Below, in pieces: positions 11,501 through 23,200 of a stretch of DNA of 64,000 nt (its first letter is position 1; every line of letters starts with the position of its first letter). The notes beneath the pieces are model-generated. The model was given only the letters and a program-made list of their open reading frames with translations, did not search any database and had not been told where the DNA came from. Origin of the DNA: Anagrus nilaparvatae (Eukaryota; Arthropoda; Insecta; Hymenoptera; Mymaridae); the NCBI GenBank assembly GCA_022575985.1, contig JAKSXM010000007.1:28894501-28958500 (forward strand), in the 5' to 3' direction. The translations under genes were made by a program, and so were the position numbers.

Positions 11501-11905
11501 ATGGTCATTAAAATATTTTTGAGCCATTGAAAATAAACAGTTGTATTTTTCAATAGAGGAGACTGGTGGGATGTAAATAGCACCAATTAGCATATGGAGA
11601 TTTCCAGTCCAAATTTGCAAAAAAATTTGGTCAATAGATAAATCCCCATGTAACCGTACACAATTAAATTTCTTACTTACAGCGAGAAGCACACCCCCAC
11701 CAGAATCTTTACTGCTGGACATCGATGATCTATCTGCTCGGAATACATAAAATTTATTTGTAAGACCCAACTCTACAGTCTCAATAGTCTCATTCAACCA
11801 GGTTTCAGTGAGACAAATTACATCATACTCAGGAAGCAGTAATATTCTTTTTATGAATTCTGCGATTCTCCCAATAATATTTTGAACATTTGCATAATAA
11901 ATTTT
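8554..11905 (-). pseudogene. LINE ORF2: endonuclease/reverse transcriptase, interrupted
   Basis: The protein would nick target DNA and reverse-transcribe the element. From its N-terminus: an AP endonuclease domain (about 11905-11250) with the CLTETWL glutamate motif, GDFNISG and a degenerate DAHASL; then the reverse transcriptase with LSPGPDKV, NYRPI, YTDFQRAFD (motif A) and LLFADD (motif C); then a C-terminal region with LEALNHKFRRYV. Breaks are the MITE at 10423-10925, an in-frame TAG at about 9678-9680 just before motif A, and a frameshift at an A-run near 9230. Joining across the MITE leaves the frame intact. The frame is open upstream of 11797, so the true start probably lies near 11905, just after ORF1. 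Confidence 0.85.
10423..10925. mobile_element. 503-bp MITE, PIF/Harbinger-like, TAA duplication
   Basis: Terminal inverted repeats of about 26 bp begin GGGAGCATCCATAAACG and close with the mirror. They are flanked by TAA at 10420-10422 and TAA at 10926-10928, the 3-bp TWA target typical of PIF/Harbinger. Removing the element plus one TAA rejoins the LINE ORF2 in frame (minus-strand reading ...NEMHYY|YKRYEYSEYY...), which independently confirms the boundaries. The interior shows two diverged halves with repeated GTTCATATTT and ACCTCGAAAACC blocks. No ORF. Confidence 0.9.
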
Positions 11906-11925
11906 AATTTCATTGTTAGAAGTAA

Positions 11926-12917
11926 TTAGTTTTTTTTTTCAGCTTTCTCCTTTCTTGGTTTTTTCTTTGTGATAGTGGGATAGCCATCAACCATTTTGAT
12001 AACAAGATCTTCTTCACCATCATCCATTCTCTTTAACCTTTCATCATTAACGAGCTTATAACACTCTCGTTGTGTTCTTGTAAGATGACTACTTAGCCTA
12101 ATCTCTTGTTCAAAAATTTTACTCTTATTCCGGAAGAGCCAGTCCACATCATCCTTTTTAGTAAGGTATAAAATCAATGGACGAGTTTTTTAGAGTCATA
12201 CTTGCTGCCAATCCTATATGCTCTGATACGCTTAACTTGAAACGGAATTTTGCCTTCAAACTTTTTAAAGAGATCTTTAAGCACAGATAAGTCATTTTTG
12301 TTCGCATTCTTATGGTCAGGAAAGTTGTAGATAAGAACATTTTTATTTCGCCTCTTCTGCTCATTAATTTCTCTAATAACATTGAGATCACTTAAACGAT
12401 TGTTATTTTTTACACTTTTTAAAGTTAATAAATCTTGCTCCATTGAGTCTATTTTATTGTCATTTTCATCTAGTCGACCTATAATATCCACTAGTTGTTG
12501 GTTGTGGCTACCAAGTTCCTCCTCAATTTTCGTTAGAATAGTTTTAATAGTCTGAATTGTAGAAAGATATGGTAAGAGCTTATCCCATAACGGCTTAAAC
12601 TTATCAAAATCCTTTTCAGTTTGGTTCGCTTGACTTAAGTTAACTTCGTCTGACTTAGGAACATTATTATTGGCAGTTGATTCCAAATCATCAGGATTTG
12701 ATTTACCACAGCAAGCTTGAAATGAACCATCAGACAATCTTTTAGCTCTGATAGAACATGCATCATGAAAATGTGCACCACATTTGGAGCACATCTTAAC
12801 ATCACTTTTTACCTTCATAAGACTCTTCGCCGGGCACAAGAAGCATTTATACCTGACAACCTCAGAAGAGGATTGACTTTCTGAGTTTTGACTACTGTTA
12901 CTCATAATGGAGAGCAC
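11926..12917 (-). pseudogene. LINE ORF1, nucleic-acid-binding protein, one frameshift
   Basis: ORF1 proteins of this group bind element RNA. The start at 12917 (or the internal Met at 12902) gives an N-terminal Cys/His finger: C33, C36, then CSKC, H, C and CC, in PHD-like spacing. A glutamine/asparagine-rich, coiled-coil-prone middle follows (EEELGSHNQQLVDIIGRL), then an RRM-like block NVLIYNFPD ... VKRIRAYRIG. The frame breaks near 12175 and continues in the next frame to 11926 (WLFRNKSKIFEQEI ... KKPRKEKAEKKN). A one- or two-base indel explains this. The finger plus RRM combination is typical of CR1/L2/Jockey ORF1. Confidence 0.75.
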
Positions 12918-12960
12918 ATGGAGTAAAGGGTTAAAACAGAGTACTGAATTTTAATTTATA

Positions 12961-13439
12961 AAATTACAATAATAAAGCGAAACTATTATATCAAAAGAAA
13001 AATTATATAGTGTAGAATAAACTAGCACATTTTATTTTTTAAATATTGTCATTAATTTAATTAAAAAGTAAATATATATAAATAATTGTAAAGTTTTACT
13101 ACTTATCGCATGACGCGAACTCTACCCCTTTTTTATTTTGTTTCAATAAATTTTTTTTTATATCCACCAACAAACCTTTTTTTTAAGGATCTGATTTTTC
13201 ATTTGGAAGGAAATTAGGATAGTAGTAAAGCGAGGAGGTCTTCACACCATTTGCCCCAAGAGTAAACCATTATTTAAGAAATGAAAATTCAATAATTATC
13301 TCAGAATTGCTATCCCATGAATTACTGGGGGTGAATATGACCTTTTCACCCCTTTTTACCCCAAAATATGTAATTTATATGTATTATTATAATATGAAGC
13401 TCCTATAAAAATTATATCAATTTCTATCGTGATCAAAAT
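12961..13439. other. unassigned AT-rich spacer
   Basis: AT-rich, with short runs such as ATATATAAATAA. It includes a GC-richer patch near 13300-13370 (ATTACTGGGGGTGAATATG). No gene or repeat partner seen. Confidence 0.3.
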
Positions 13440-13685
13440 ACACGCTAATCACCCTTAAATAAAAACACAAAAATATTATTCTTTAATTTGTAATTACATA
13501 TTTATTTATTAAGTAATAATTTATTATTTTAAAATAAAGTTTTTTTCACAAAATAATTTGTAAACTGCATTTAATAAAAAATATTAATATTTATTTGATA
13601 AATATATACATTGAAGTTTAAATTTGAGTTTTGAATATATTTTTGCAGAAATACTGCGTGATTAAAAAGTAATAAATGAAAACAC
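13440..13685 (-). repeat. partial copy of the family at 24570-25375
   Basis: Reverse complement of about 24745-24975: landmarks TTTAATCACGCAGTA, TTCAAAACTCAAATTTAAAC, ATGCAGTTTACAAATTATTTT and the AAACACAAAAATATTATTC end are all present in order. Only the middle of the family is represented; the copy stops where the next repeat begins. Confidence 0.65.
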
Positions 13686-13689
13686 ATCG

Positions 13690-14170
13690 ATACTCCAGTC
13701 AAATTGTGGGGGGGGGGGTTGTATTTTCACTGGCCAACGTGAGATTTGCTCTACTATATGTTTTTTGGATCGCTGACCACGAAAATTGGGGTCTTTTCCG
13801 GGAGATATTTTCGGAACACCCTTAAATTTGCAAAAACTACCCTAATAAAGGATTTTTTTGATATATCAGCAAACTGAGTTTTTAGATTTAGCCAAGAATT
13901 GGTCTAGGAGGGTTTTTTGGAAAGCTGGTCAAGAATTTGAGGTAATTTTTTTATGTATAATTAATATTTCACCCTTAAATTAGCAAAAAAACCCCTATAA
14001 GGGATGCATTTGCAGTTTTTGTACTTTGAGCGACCACATTAGGTCCATACGAGTTTTTCGGGTCGCTAATCAAGAATGTGGGGAAATTTTTTAGGAAAAA
14101 TAAACATTTTACACTTATATTACTAAAATTCTCCCAAATAATGGGAGCTTTTGTATATTCATGCATTTTT
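13690..14170 (+). repeat. dispersed repeat ending TACTCCAGTCAAA, reverse copy of 28330-28806
   Basis: Begins TACTCCAGTCAAATTG followed by an 11-G run, then TTTCACTGGCCAACGTG and TTTTTGGATCGCTGACC. This reads as the reverse complement of the right part of 28330-28806, at perhaps 80-85% identity. Inside are tandem modules built of CCCTTAAATT.GCAAAAA, AAAACCCCTA.AAGG and GGGTCGCTAA.CAAGAAT. No coding capacity. Confidence 0.6.
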
Positions 14171-14204
14171 TACTTTTTGTAAACTTTTTTAAGTATTTTT
14201 TGGA

Positions 14205-14330
14205 TATAGTTTAGTTGGTAAACATGTTAAGCATGGAGTCCGACATAATCTAGGATCCGGCCCTAGATATGCGTAACGCATTCTCACCCAGGTGTATGCA
14301 AAAATTTCATACGCCAACCCTGCTCGCATG
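14205..14330 (+). mobile_element. possible tRNA-derived SINE head
   Basis: A box A-like TAGTTTAGTTGG at about 14210 and a box B-like GGATCCGGCCC about 40 nt later have tRNA-like spacing. No clean cloverleaf forms. The following sequence runs straight into the GGACTTAGAATAAT repeat family, so both may be parts of one composite element. Low confidence. Confidence 0.3.
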
Positions 14331-14475
14331 AAAAAAAAGACTTAGAATAATTTCAATTTACTTTGACTTTCAATTTACTTGGGGCTTTGAAAAATCTGGG
14401 CTTAAGGACTTAGAATAAAACAGATTTAAGGACTCAGAATAATATCGACTTAGGGACTTAAAAAAAAACATGAGT
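14331..14475 (+). repeat. GGACTTAGAATAAT short tandem repeats
   Basis: Units of about 22-24 bp containing GACTTAGAATAA are repeated four to five times, separated by TTTAAGG or CAGATTTAAGG. The same motif family is at 17430-17640, 26880-27150 and, reversed, at 5700-5940. Three of the four lie near a long G-run. Confidence 0.6.
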
Positions 14476-14552
14476 ATATAGTTCAATTTTCATTTTTTGA
14501 GAAAAAAAATTTTTTTCACTTCTTTGGGGGGCTTACTGGGGCGCTGGGGGCA

Positions 14553-14975
14553 AATTGGATAATTTTATTGCATTTCTTTAGCCATATTCGGTTTTAGCAC
14601 CACCAAAAGCCCCCATCCTAGGGGTGTACCTTCTGGTACATATGATTTTTTTTCAAGCTCCGTAGCGACCAAAGTTGAGACTTTGGAGCTTTGTGTCCAT
14701 GGAGACATTTTTTCAGAATAATAAAATCTTAAACATACAAAAAATTCACCTATTTGATCGATAATTGGATAATTTTATTGCATTTCTTTAGCCATATTCG
14801 GTTTTAGCACCACCAAAAGCCCCCATCCTAGGGGATTTACCTTCTGGTACATATGATTTTTTTTCAAGCTCCGTAGCGACCGAAGTTGAGACTTTGGAGC
14901 TTTGTGTCCATGGAGACATTTTTTCAGAATAATAAAATCTAAAACATACAAAAAATTCACCTATTTGATCGAACG
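14553..14975 (+). repeat. tandem duplication, 211-bp unit
   Basis: Two nearly identical copies start at 14553 and 14764 with ATTGGATAATTTTATTGC. They differ by only a few substitutions (for example GGGGTGTACC against GGGGATTTACC). The high identity indicates a recent duplication. Short open frames on the minus strand inside the unit are not convincing genes. Confidence 0.85.
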
Positions 14976-15365
14976 GCCATTTCCTATTCATTTGTGCGGG
15001 GTCCTTTTTCGAAAAATCGCAAAATTAAAAACAAAAGTTATTTCAGTTTTTTAAGTATTTGACCATGTTGCCCCAAATATTTTTGAGCACGGATGGTCGC
15101 AAATGAAAATTTGTTTTATTTTTCATTAGTTAAAAAAAAAAATAGAATGGGCAAATCTCTCATTTTTTTTAAAGCGCTGCCAAAGTTTAAATTTAAGAAG
15201 AAAAAAATTAATTTTGGACGGTTTATGGTCTACCAATCAAAAGGATGCACTAAGAAAGTATATTGTCTAACCTATTAAATGAGAGGTCGCAAGATCATTT
15301 TGACAGAATCGTTTACCACGGGAGTATCAGAAAGACGACTAAAAAGTCGTTAAAAATTTACTTTT
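14976..15365. other. unassigned AT-rich spacer
   Basis: No repeat partner or credible gene seen; a short open frame at 15093-15278 is lysine- and phenylalanine-rich low complexity. Confidence 0.3.
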
Positions 15366-15660
15366 TTTTTTTCGTCGTTTTTTTACTATAGTCTAATTCA
15401 TTAGGCTACACTAGTGTAAAGCTTGACGTGTCGTTTTTTTATTATAGACCACTTCCTTAGGTTACGTTAGTTTAATGCCTGACATGTCATTTAATGCTTG
15501 ATGTATCATTTTTTATTATAGTCTGCTTCCTTAGGCTACGCTAGTGTAAGGCTTGACGTGTCGTTTTTTTATTATAGCCTGATTCCTTAAGGTTACACTA
15601 CACACCTAAGACTTGACGTGTCGTTTTTTATTATAGTCTACTGCCTTAGGTTACGCTAGA
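15366..15660 (+). repeat. minisatellite, about 58-bp unit, five copies
   Basis: Each unit carries TTATTATAG, CTTCCTTAGG, TTACGCTAG and GCTTGACGTGTCGTTTTT in the same order. Starts are spaced about 57, 73, 57 and 59 bp, so one unit holds an insertion. The array directly abuts the left end of the next foldback element. Confidence 0.8.
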
Positions 15661-15666
15661 AACCTT

Positions 15667-17205
15667 ACGATAAAAAAATTTGATTGCCAGGGAAAAACCA
15701 CTCTAGAAGAAAAAAGAACTTTTCTTTCAACGATGCAATTTAGCCAAGTTATCGTCAATTTAAGATTTTACTCGAATTCGTCTTAAATAAGATTGAAGCT
15801 CTATATTAAAAAAAGCCCAGGGCTAGCCTAAAAGATCTAATTATGCAAAAGTCGGGATTTTCATGCAAAAGTCTTTGAATTTTATAACGAAAAATGAGTG
15901 TTCAATCTATAAGAAGATCGTACTTTTTTGGATTTAAATCTTTCATCTAGCTTCTTACGAGTTATTTGATAAGACGTGTCTCTTATTTTCAGGAATGGTT
16001 GCTTTTTTGGTCCCCGATCAAACCCGTTTTTCAAAATCAGTCATTCTTTTCGAGTTATTTATCAATATGTCCCCCATTTAAAATACATGGAAAAAGCCAT
16101 TTAGTAGCGGTTATTCTTATTTTGCATCACAATTTTAGTTTGACCAAGCAACAAACCAACGAGAAATTTTTTTTAAATATTCATTCAAATGCCTTCTTTA
16201 TTCTAAAGAGGATTGGTTATGGCCAACGTGCTAAAACGCCTCCACTGTCTGAAAAATTGCGTTTAAAATTGAAAAAATAACGGTTTTAAAAATTCCGTAT
16301 ATTAAATTATTTATATGTCATAATTTATTTAAATTGAATGTCAAAAAAAAAAACTTTTCTCGTTGGTTTGTTGCTTGGTCAAACTAAAATTGTGAAGCAA
16401 AATAAGAAAAACTGCTACTAAATTGATAAATATCTCGAAGAGTATGGCTGATTTTAAAAAATAAAATGGATTTGATCATACTTCTGGGTCCCAAATAAGC
16501 AATTTTTCCTGAAAATTTCAGCCCGATACGAGCAGGGCCAATTTTGGCTTATTTTCACCTCCCCCGAGAGACACGTTTTATCAAATAACTCGATAGAAGC
16601 TAGATGAAAGACATAAATCTAAAAAAGTACGATCTTCTTATAGGCTGAATATTGAATATTTTTTGGCTGTAAAATTCAAAGTGCTCGACTTTTGCATAAC
16701 CCGATCTTTCCGGCTAGCCGAGAGCCTGTTTCTGAACTTTAGACATGCATTACTCGCTTGATTTTAATCGTAAAATAATTATTTTTTTTTTTAATCGTTT
16801 AATTTTTGCCAGAGTATTCTTCAAGAATGAAATCATTTTTATTTACAAAATTTTAATCTTTATGTCAGAAACCTTTGAAAACTGTAAGTAGCAAAATTTA
16901 TTTAACACAGATTTTCATTGGTTTTTGACCTAAAAGTTGAAATGTAGTAAAAAAAATGATTTTTTTCTTGAAGAAATAAATACTCAGGGAAAAGGTAAGC
17001 AATTTTAAAAAAAAATTTGTATTTTTCCGTAATAATCAAGCAAATAATGCATATTTTAAGTTTAGAAACAGAATTTTTTCAATAGCTTTTTTAAGACGAA
17101 TTTGAGTAAAATCTTAAATTGACGATAACTTGGCTAAATTTTATCGTAAAAGGAAAAGTTTTTGTCTTCTGGAGTAGTTTTTTCATGCCAATCAGATTTT
17201 TATAT
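15667..17205. mobile_element. 1.5-kb foldback element
   Basis: Inverted arms can be followed in three blocks: 15670-15790 with 17090-17205 (GACGATAACTTGGCTAAA), 15840-15990 with 16555-16700 (AAGTACGATCTTCTTATAG, ATCTAGCTTCT) and about 16060-16180 with 16340-16440 (CGTTGGTTTGTTGCTTGG). The arms differ by several indels, so this is older than the 2830-4045 element. Ends read approximately TAAAAAAATTTGATTGCC; the exact target duplication is not clear. A 104-codon open frame at 15966-16280 lies within an arm and is not considered a gene. Confidence 0.7.
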
Positions 17206-17429
17206 ATCTATTTTTTGTAATTTTATTTACCTAAAAAGTTATTTTCAAAATTTAGGGTAGCTCAGATACGAAAAACACGGGTTTTCACATAAAAGAGGCA
17301 AAATCTTTTTGACATCAATGGCCGATTTCGTGTTTTTTTGCATTCTATAGGGTCCAAACTACCCAAAAATCAAGATGGTAGTCGCAGCCTCGTCAATTTT
17401 TTTTTAAAATTTTTGGTGCTCATAAAATT
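17206..17429. other. spacer with long G-run
   Basis: AT-rich spacer with a 17-G run at about 17443 just beyond its end. No gene seen. Confidence 0.3.
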
Positions 17430-17640
17430 TGTCCTTTTTAATGGGGGGGGGGGGGGGGTCAAATCGGTCCTATTTAAGGGGGTGGGTCAAATTATGAGAC
17501 TTAGAATAATTAGGAGACTTATGAAAAATCTGGGGTTAAGGACTTAGGATAATACAGATTTATGGACTTTGAATAATATTGATTTAGGGACTTGGAATAA
17601 TTCAGGTTTAGGGAATCAAAATAGTTTGGGTTTAGAATCT
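17430..17640 (+). repeat. GGACTTAGAATAAT short tandem repeats with G-run
   Basis: Starts with the long G-run and then at least six units of about 22-24 bp around GACTTAGAATAAT, with drifted versions GGACTTTGAATAATATT and GGACTTGGAATAATTC. Same family as 14331-14475. Confidence 0.6.
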
Positions 17641-18230
17641 TAACAGCTAGTAAGGTGATAATTACAAATTATAAAATTAGAAAATTGTATTGTAATATTG
17701 AGTAACATTTGTATTATACCTAGTCCTCAGCTTGGAAGTAAACATTTAGGTTGTGTTTACACAAACCGGTTATAAGTTTTTTATTCTCTCTCGATGAGAA
17801 GAAAAAATAGTTAATTTGCCAAAAAAATAGATAAATTTTTGATGTAAGTAGTCGATTACAAAATATGGTTAACCACTGATTTTTATTGAAAAATTACAAA
17901 TTTAATTTAATCATTTTTCGGCAATGAACTATTTTTTTCCAAAAGTTTTTGTACAGATTAATTTTTCTTTTTATCTAGAAGGTTCATTCGTTAAAAAAAA
18001 GGATGAGAGAATGTAATAAAACGTTAATAATATTAAGGTTTAAACATTTAAAGCTAAATTCTAGTTATTTTACCCTAGTCGCTGACTTTAATAATTTTTA
18101 ATTAATAAAATAAAAGTGTTATTTTAACATTTCTTTTATAGAAAAATTGGCTTATAATTTTAAAAAAGTAGGTTGCTGATGGCAGAGCGATAAAATTTAA
18201 TTAATCTGATAAATAATTACTTAAAGGTTA
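17641..18230. other. unassigned AT-rich spacer
   Basis: Contains one recognisable fragment, ACACAAACCGGTTATAA at about 17760, that also occurs at the end of the 26880-27150 repeat and, reversed, near 5710. Otherwise nothing was seen. Confidence 0.35.
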
Positions 18231-18238
18231 TGCTATAT

Positions 18239-18859
18239 GGGTGGGGTACTTTTCGACGAAAAATAAAAGTACAGAATGAAAAATATAACGAAATTTATTG
18301 TTCCTAAATTTTTATAACATAATGAATTTTTAACGATTAGATATTTTCCCGAAAAATACATTACAGAATATTTGAACAAATAAGAGTTTTAACCAAGAAA
18401 ATCTATTTTCTAGAAATATAATTAGCATTAAAAAAAAATTCCTATTAATATTGTAAGGAAATATTATGTAACGAAAAATATGAAAAAGAAAAAAGTTACC
18501 CCGAATGTTCAAATACCCGAAAAATTTCTGCGACCTCTTGAGTATGAAATATTTTCTATTTTCGGGTTTCTGATCATTCGTTGCATTTTTAATCGGAATG
18601 ATTCTTATTCGTGAAATAAAACTTCTGGTGTGCACGATTATAGAATAAATTTTTCTTGAAAAAGATTATTTAACTTTTAAACTCAAGGATTATTAAAATT
18701 CGGGTTTTTAAATTTCATTGTAAAGACCATTCGTTTTACTTATGAATCGTAACAATTTATTTACAGACTTAAATATTCGGTATATTTGGGTTAGGTGCAA
18801 AAAATTTCGTTACACTTTTCATTATGGACTTTTTTTTTTCGTCGTTAAGTACCCCACCC
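18239..18859. mobile_element. 621-bp MITE with 8-bp target duplication TGCTATAT
   Basis: Ends GGGTGGGGTACTTTTCGACG and the mirror CGTCGTTAAGTACCCCACCC form TIRs that continue with indels for about 65 bp to AACGAAATTT. They are flanked by exact copies of TGCTATAT at 18231-18238 and 18860-18867. An 8-bp duplication points to a hAT-type (or P-type) transposase, although the ends lack the usual hAT CAGRG start. The open frame at 18330-18635 in the interior is AT-rich and not a recognisable protein. Confidence 0.8.
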
Positions 18860-18871
18860 TGCTATATATTA

Positions 18872-19912
18872 GAGTGGACCTATTTTTGGACTTTGTTGAA
18901 AAACTTTGCTCCCCGGGTTTTTTCGTGAAGTTTTAGTCATAAAAAGTTCCCAGTTCCAAGGATTTTGCTTTAGCCCTGCAAAAACACGTGCCTGTAACCA
19001 CATCAATTTTCTTTTTGAAATAACATGGGAATTTTGAGTTTTTAGCTATACAAATTTTCACTAAAGCCAAAAAGCGTTTTAAAATGCTAATTTTTACTGG
19101 CAAACATACTTTTATATATTGTAAAGACATACAAACCGCCCTGCATTCATTCCAAAGGGAATTTTGGGGATAGAAATGCAAATTTACCGAGTCCCAATTT
19201 CAGGGTTTTCAAAAAAGTCAATTTGTATCATTATCTTTGAAAAGTAATATCTTAAAAACTAATTAAAGAAAAAAGACGAGTAAAAAATTTTTGGAAACTT
19301 GAAGCTTATAAAAAATTATTAAGGCCTTTAAAACTCAATTTCGACAAAATTTACAATTTTGGCAGCAATTTAAATAAATTTAAAAATTGGTCATTTCGGG
19401 TCAAAAATTACCAGTAGGTTAATTGAGTATAGCGCTAAGAGAAACAGTGATTAAAATATACGGCTTACGTCGTTTGAATGGTGACACTTATACCAAAAAA
19501 AGTGAACCAACCAGAAGTGTTTTGGTTAATTTTTGAGGTTGTAGCTTTTTATCGAAAATTACCGAAAAACCCTGTTTTATAAGATTGAGCAAAAATGTAA
19601 ATTTGCGTTTCTAGCCCCAAAATTCCCTTTGGAATGAATGCAGGGCGGTTTGTATGTCTTTACAACATATAAAAGTATGTTTTCCAGTAAAAATTAGCAT
19701 TTTAAAACGCTTTTTGGCTTTTGTGAAAATTTGTATAGCTAAAAACTCAAAATTCCCATGTTATTTAAATGGGAAAATTGATGTGGTTACAGGCACGTGT
19801 TTTTGCAGGGCTAAAGCAAAATCCTTGGAACTGGGAACTTTTTATGACCAAAACTTCACAAAAAAACACGGGGAGCAAAGTTTTTCCACAAAGTCCAAAA
19901 ATAGGTCCACTC
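18872..19912. mobile_element. 1.04-kb foldback element, TA duplication
   Basis: Arms of about 330 bp are near-identical reverse complements. Ends are TA-GAGTGGACCTATTTTTGG and the mirror followed by TA at 19913-19914. It starts only 4 bp after the right target copy of the preceding MITE. The interior (about 19200-19600) is homologous to 49890-50320. Apparent open frames on either strand of the arms (18933-19181, 19654-19959) are mirror images of each other and are treated as non-genes. Confidence 0.85.
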
Positions 19913-19924
19913 TACTATATATCC

Positions 19925-20155
19925 ATTCAATATTTCCTCCCGACTTACTTGTTTTTTAATACTGAATTCCTTGCAACAAACTTGCCGCAAACTTGCTATC
20001 CGTTCAATATTTCCTCCCGACTCACTGTTTTTTTAATACTGAATTCCTTGCAACAAACTTGCCGCAAACTTGCTATCCGTTCAATATTTCCTCCCGACTC
20101 ACTGTTTTTTTAATACTAAATTGCGTGCAACAAACTTGCCGCAAACTTGCTACTC
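19925..20155 (+). repeat. 77-bp tandem repeat, three copies
   Basis: GTTCAATATTTCCTCCCGAC recurs at 19924, 20001 and 20078, an exact 77-bp period. Each unit also has TTTTTTAATACTGAATTCC and AACTTGCCGCAAACTTGC. Unit-to-unit identity is high. The overlapping open frames seen here follow from a repeat lacking stop codons. Confidence 0.85.
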
Positions 20156-20293
20156 ATATGTTTATTCAATTACTTGCAGCAATATTTGAGAAATATTCAG
20201 ACGCATCTTTGCTCAAAGTTTTTACAATTTAAAAAAAAACAAGTGCTTCAAAGTTGTTTGCATATTTGTAGCAAGCTGCGTTATCGGGGACCA

Positions 20294-23200
20294 TCTAATA
20301 TTTTATTTTAAATCTAAAATTAGCTTTTTTATGGTCTTTTTTATGTTTTTCTTATAATTTTTTCTTTAAAAAACGATATTTCACCTATACTCTACCAAAG
20401 GACTTCATTTATTTCATGAAATCTCTTTTAATTTTCGCAATAATCAATAGGATGATCATAGTTAGGGAGATGGCTATGGTAAACATCGCGTGTGAGTATG
20501 ACAGCTGAATTTCTTTTCAGAGATAGCCAAGACCAAAACATACTCACTTTCTGTGGAAAATTTTTTTGGCCGAGGGTTCTGGAAAAAGTTACAGGTCCAC
20601 AAAGTTGGCCAATTTTTTGGAAAAAAAAAGTGAAAGTATGACAGCCCGAAATAGCCTAGATTTTTAGATTAAGCCAAAACATACTCACTTTAATTGTGAG
20701 ATTTTTCGGTATCTGGGTTCTGGACGAGTATGTCGGGCCATCAAAGTTTCGCCGTTTACCCGCGCTTTTTTAAATTAGTTTGAAATAAAAAAATTTACAA
20801 GGGATAAGTAAGAAAGCCCGAAATAGCCTAGATTTTTATATTAGGCCAAAATATACTCAGTTCATTTAAGAGATTTTTCGATATCTGGGTTCTGGACGAG
20901 TATGTCGGGCCATCTAAGTTCCGCCGTTTACCCGCGCTTTTTTAATTAGTTTGAAATAAAAAAATTTACAAGGGATCAATTTTACAGTCAGAATCTTATG
21001 GTAGCGAGAAATATATATTTTTCCTCCGTAATATTAACGCTAAAATTAAGAGATTCTGACTATAAAATTGATCCCTTGTAAATTTTTTTATTTTAAACTA
21101 ATTTTAAAAAGCGCGGGTAAACGGCGGAACTTTGATGGCCCGACATACTCGTCCAGAACCCAGATACCGAAAAATCTCATAATCAAAGTGAGTATGTTTT
21201 GGTTTAATCTAAAAATCTAGGCTATTCCGGGCTGTCATACTTTCACTTTTTTTTCCGAAAAATTGGCCAACTTTGTGGACCTGTAACTTTTTCCAGAACC
21301 CTCGGCCAAAAAAACCAGGATACGAAAGTGAGTATGTTTTGGTCTATCTCTGAAAAGAAATTCAGCTGTCATACTCACACGCGATGTTTACCATAGCCAT
21401 CTCCCTAATATCATCTTTTTGAAAAAAAAAAAAATTGAAGGCACACCTTACTGATACGTTTCTTTGGGTATCTTAGACCATATAAAGTGATAAACAAGCT
21501 TCGAATAGAAAAATTTTTGCTCCCGCATAGTTTTTTTTTGATTTGACAGCCTCAGAATCACGTTTTTTCAATATTTAAAAATAACCAATTTTGGAATTTT
21601 TTTGTTATAAATTAAAATTATTTTTTAAATGATGGATTTGTGTTTTTTCAATTTTCTTACATTGACAATTTACTAAAAAGAGTATATTTAAGACCAAAGA
21701 ATACAAATTTTCAACGTCTTGGAGCAGTTTAAATGTTAGATATTGGGTTTTTGAATAATTCATCGACTTGAGATTTTTCTAACAGATTCAAATGATGTTA
21801 AAAACTAGACTAAAAACGTACTTCGTTTTAGTTTTTCCTGTACAATCTAAATTCACTATTTATTTTAACATTTAAGGACGCTTTATAGGAGAAAAATTCA
21901 TTTTTTTAGTTTTTAGGGCCCCCAATTTTCAGGGAGCCAATGTTTAAAATTTCGCATTTTTTAAGAAAAAATTTTCTGAATTTACAAGAGTTACATACAT
22001 TTTTTTCTCAAAATTCGATGAAAATTTGGTAAAACCATTTGAATCTGCTAGAAAAATCCCTTGTATATGAATTTTTAAAAACCTCAATATTTTTTTTGAA
22101 AATTGAAAATTTGTGATTTTTGGTCTTAAATATATATGGCTCATTTTCATTTTTTTTTGCAAAAATAGATTTAAAAAAAATAATATAAAAATCTTGTTTG
22201 AGCGCTGTGATTTTTATAAAACAAACAGTAAAAGTTTTTTTTATCAAAGGATCAACTTTTTATTGTCATAAAAACTTAGTAAAATTAAAAAATTTTTATT
22301 ATTGTGCTTTAAACCGTTTATTTCTTGAGGTATAAAAAAGTATTTTTATGCTTTTTTGAATAAATACGAAATTTGTTGTCATATTTTAAACTAAAATAGC
22401 ATCTAAAACATTAATTTAAGGTTAAATAGCTGTTGGTACATTTAAAATTAAGTGAAATATAAACTTTAAAAAAAGGGAAATAAAAATCCATGCACTTATT
22501 TTGCTTAAAACACCAAGTTCTTAATAGGAACGGTAAAGGCTTTTTTGTCATATTTTAGCCACAAATTTTTTTTTCAACTTAAAATTATGTTAATTTTTAT
22601 GGTGTATGGTCAACAACTTTTTGAAATACAAACTTTAAGACAAAAAAATTTGTATATTCTTACTTCAATCGGTATATACGACTACGTGACACTATTTTTG
22701 CAAAAAAAATGAAAATGAGCGATATATATATGCATATGAAGAAAAGAGAGTATACTCATTTTAGTAAATTGTGAATGCAAAACAAGTGAAAAAACATAAA
22801 TCAATCATTTAGAATAATTTTAATTTATAAAAAAAATAATTCAGAAATCGGTTTTTTTTAATATCGTAAAAATGTGATTTTGAGTCTTCCAACTAAAGAA
22901 AAAAAATATAGGGCAAGCAAAATATTTTCTGTTTCTCACTTGTTCGTTACTTTATATGGTCTAAAGACCCCAAAGAAATGTAACAGGAAGGTGTGCGTGC
23001 AATTTTGTTCTTTAAAAAGTTGATCATCCTAAGCGCAATCTTTCTGCGGGTTTTCCATATAGTAGTTAAAAATGAGGTTTTACGTTCAAATAATTATATA
23101 ATTCAATATGTTGATTAATTAAATTTATCGTTATTTATGAACTAATTTAATACATATTTTAGGAATAAATCACTTTCTTCAAAATAATTATTTATAATAA

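Larger units (their letters stand above)
8085..12960 (-). mobile_element. near-complete but broken CR1/Jockey-type LINE
   Basis: On the minus strand the order is ORF1 (PHD-like zinc finger, coiled coil, RRM-like), ORF2 (AP-type endonuclease, reverse transcriptase, C-terminal region), a 3' UTR of about 450 bp, and a poly(A) seen as the T-run at 8085-8100. The length without the inserted MITE is about 4.4 kb, normal for the superfamily. It is inactive: one ORF1 frameshift, one in-frame stop and one frameshift in ORF2, and the MITE at 10423-10925. The 5' boundary near 12960 is approximate. Confidence 0.85.

Noticed and set aside
15966..16280. 104-codon open frame inside a foldback arm
   Set aside because: No recognisable domain, mirrored by the opposite arm, and AT-rich. 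Treated as chance.
18330..18635. 101-codon minus-strand open frame
   Set aside because: Lies in the interior of the 8-bp-flanked MITE, and is made of Phe/Ile/Asn/Arg-rich low-complexity sequence.
19654..20232. Overlapping open frames of 79-114 codons
   Set aside because: They come from the foldback arm and the 77-bp tandem repeat; the repeat period and lack of stops, not coding, explain them.
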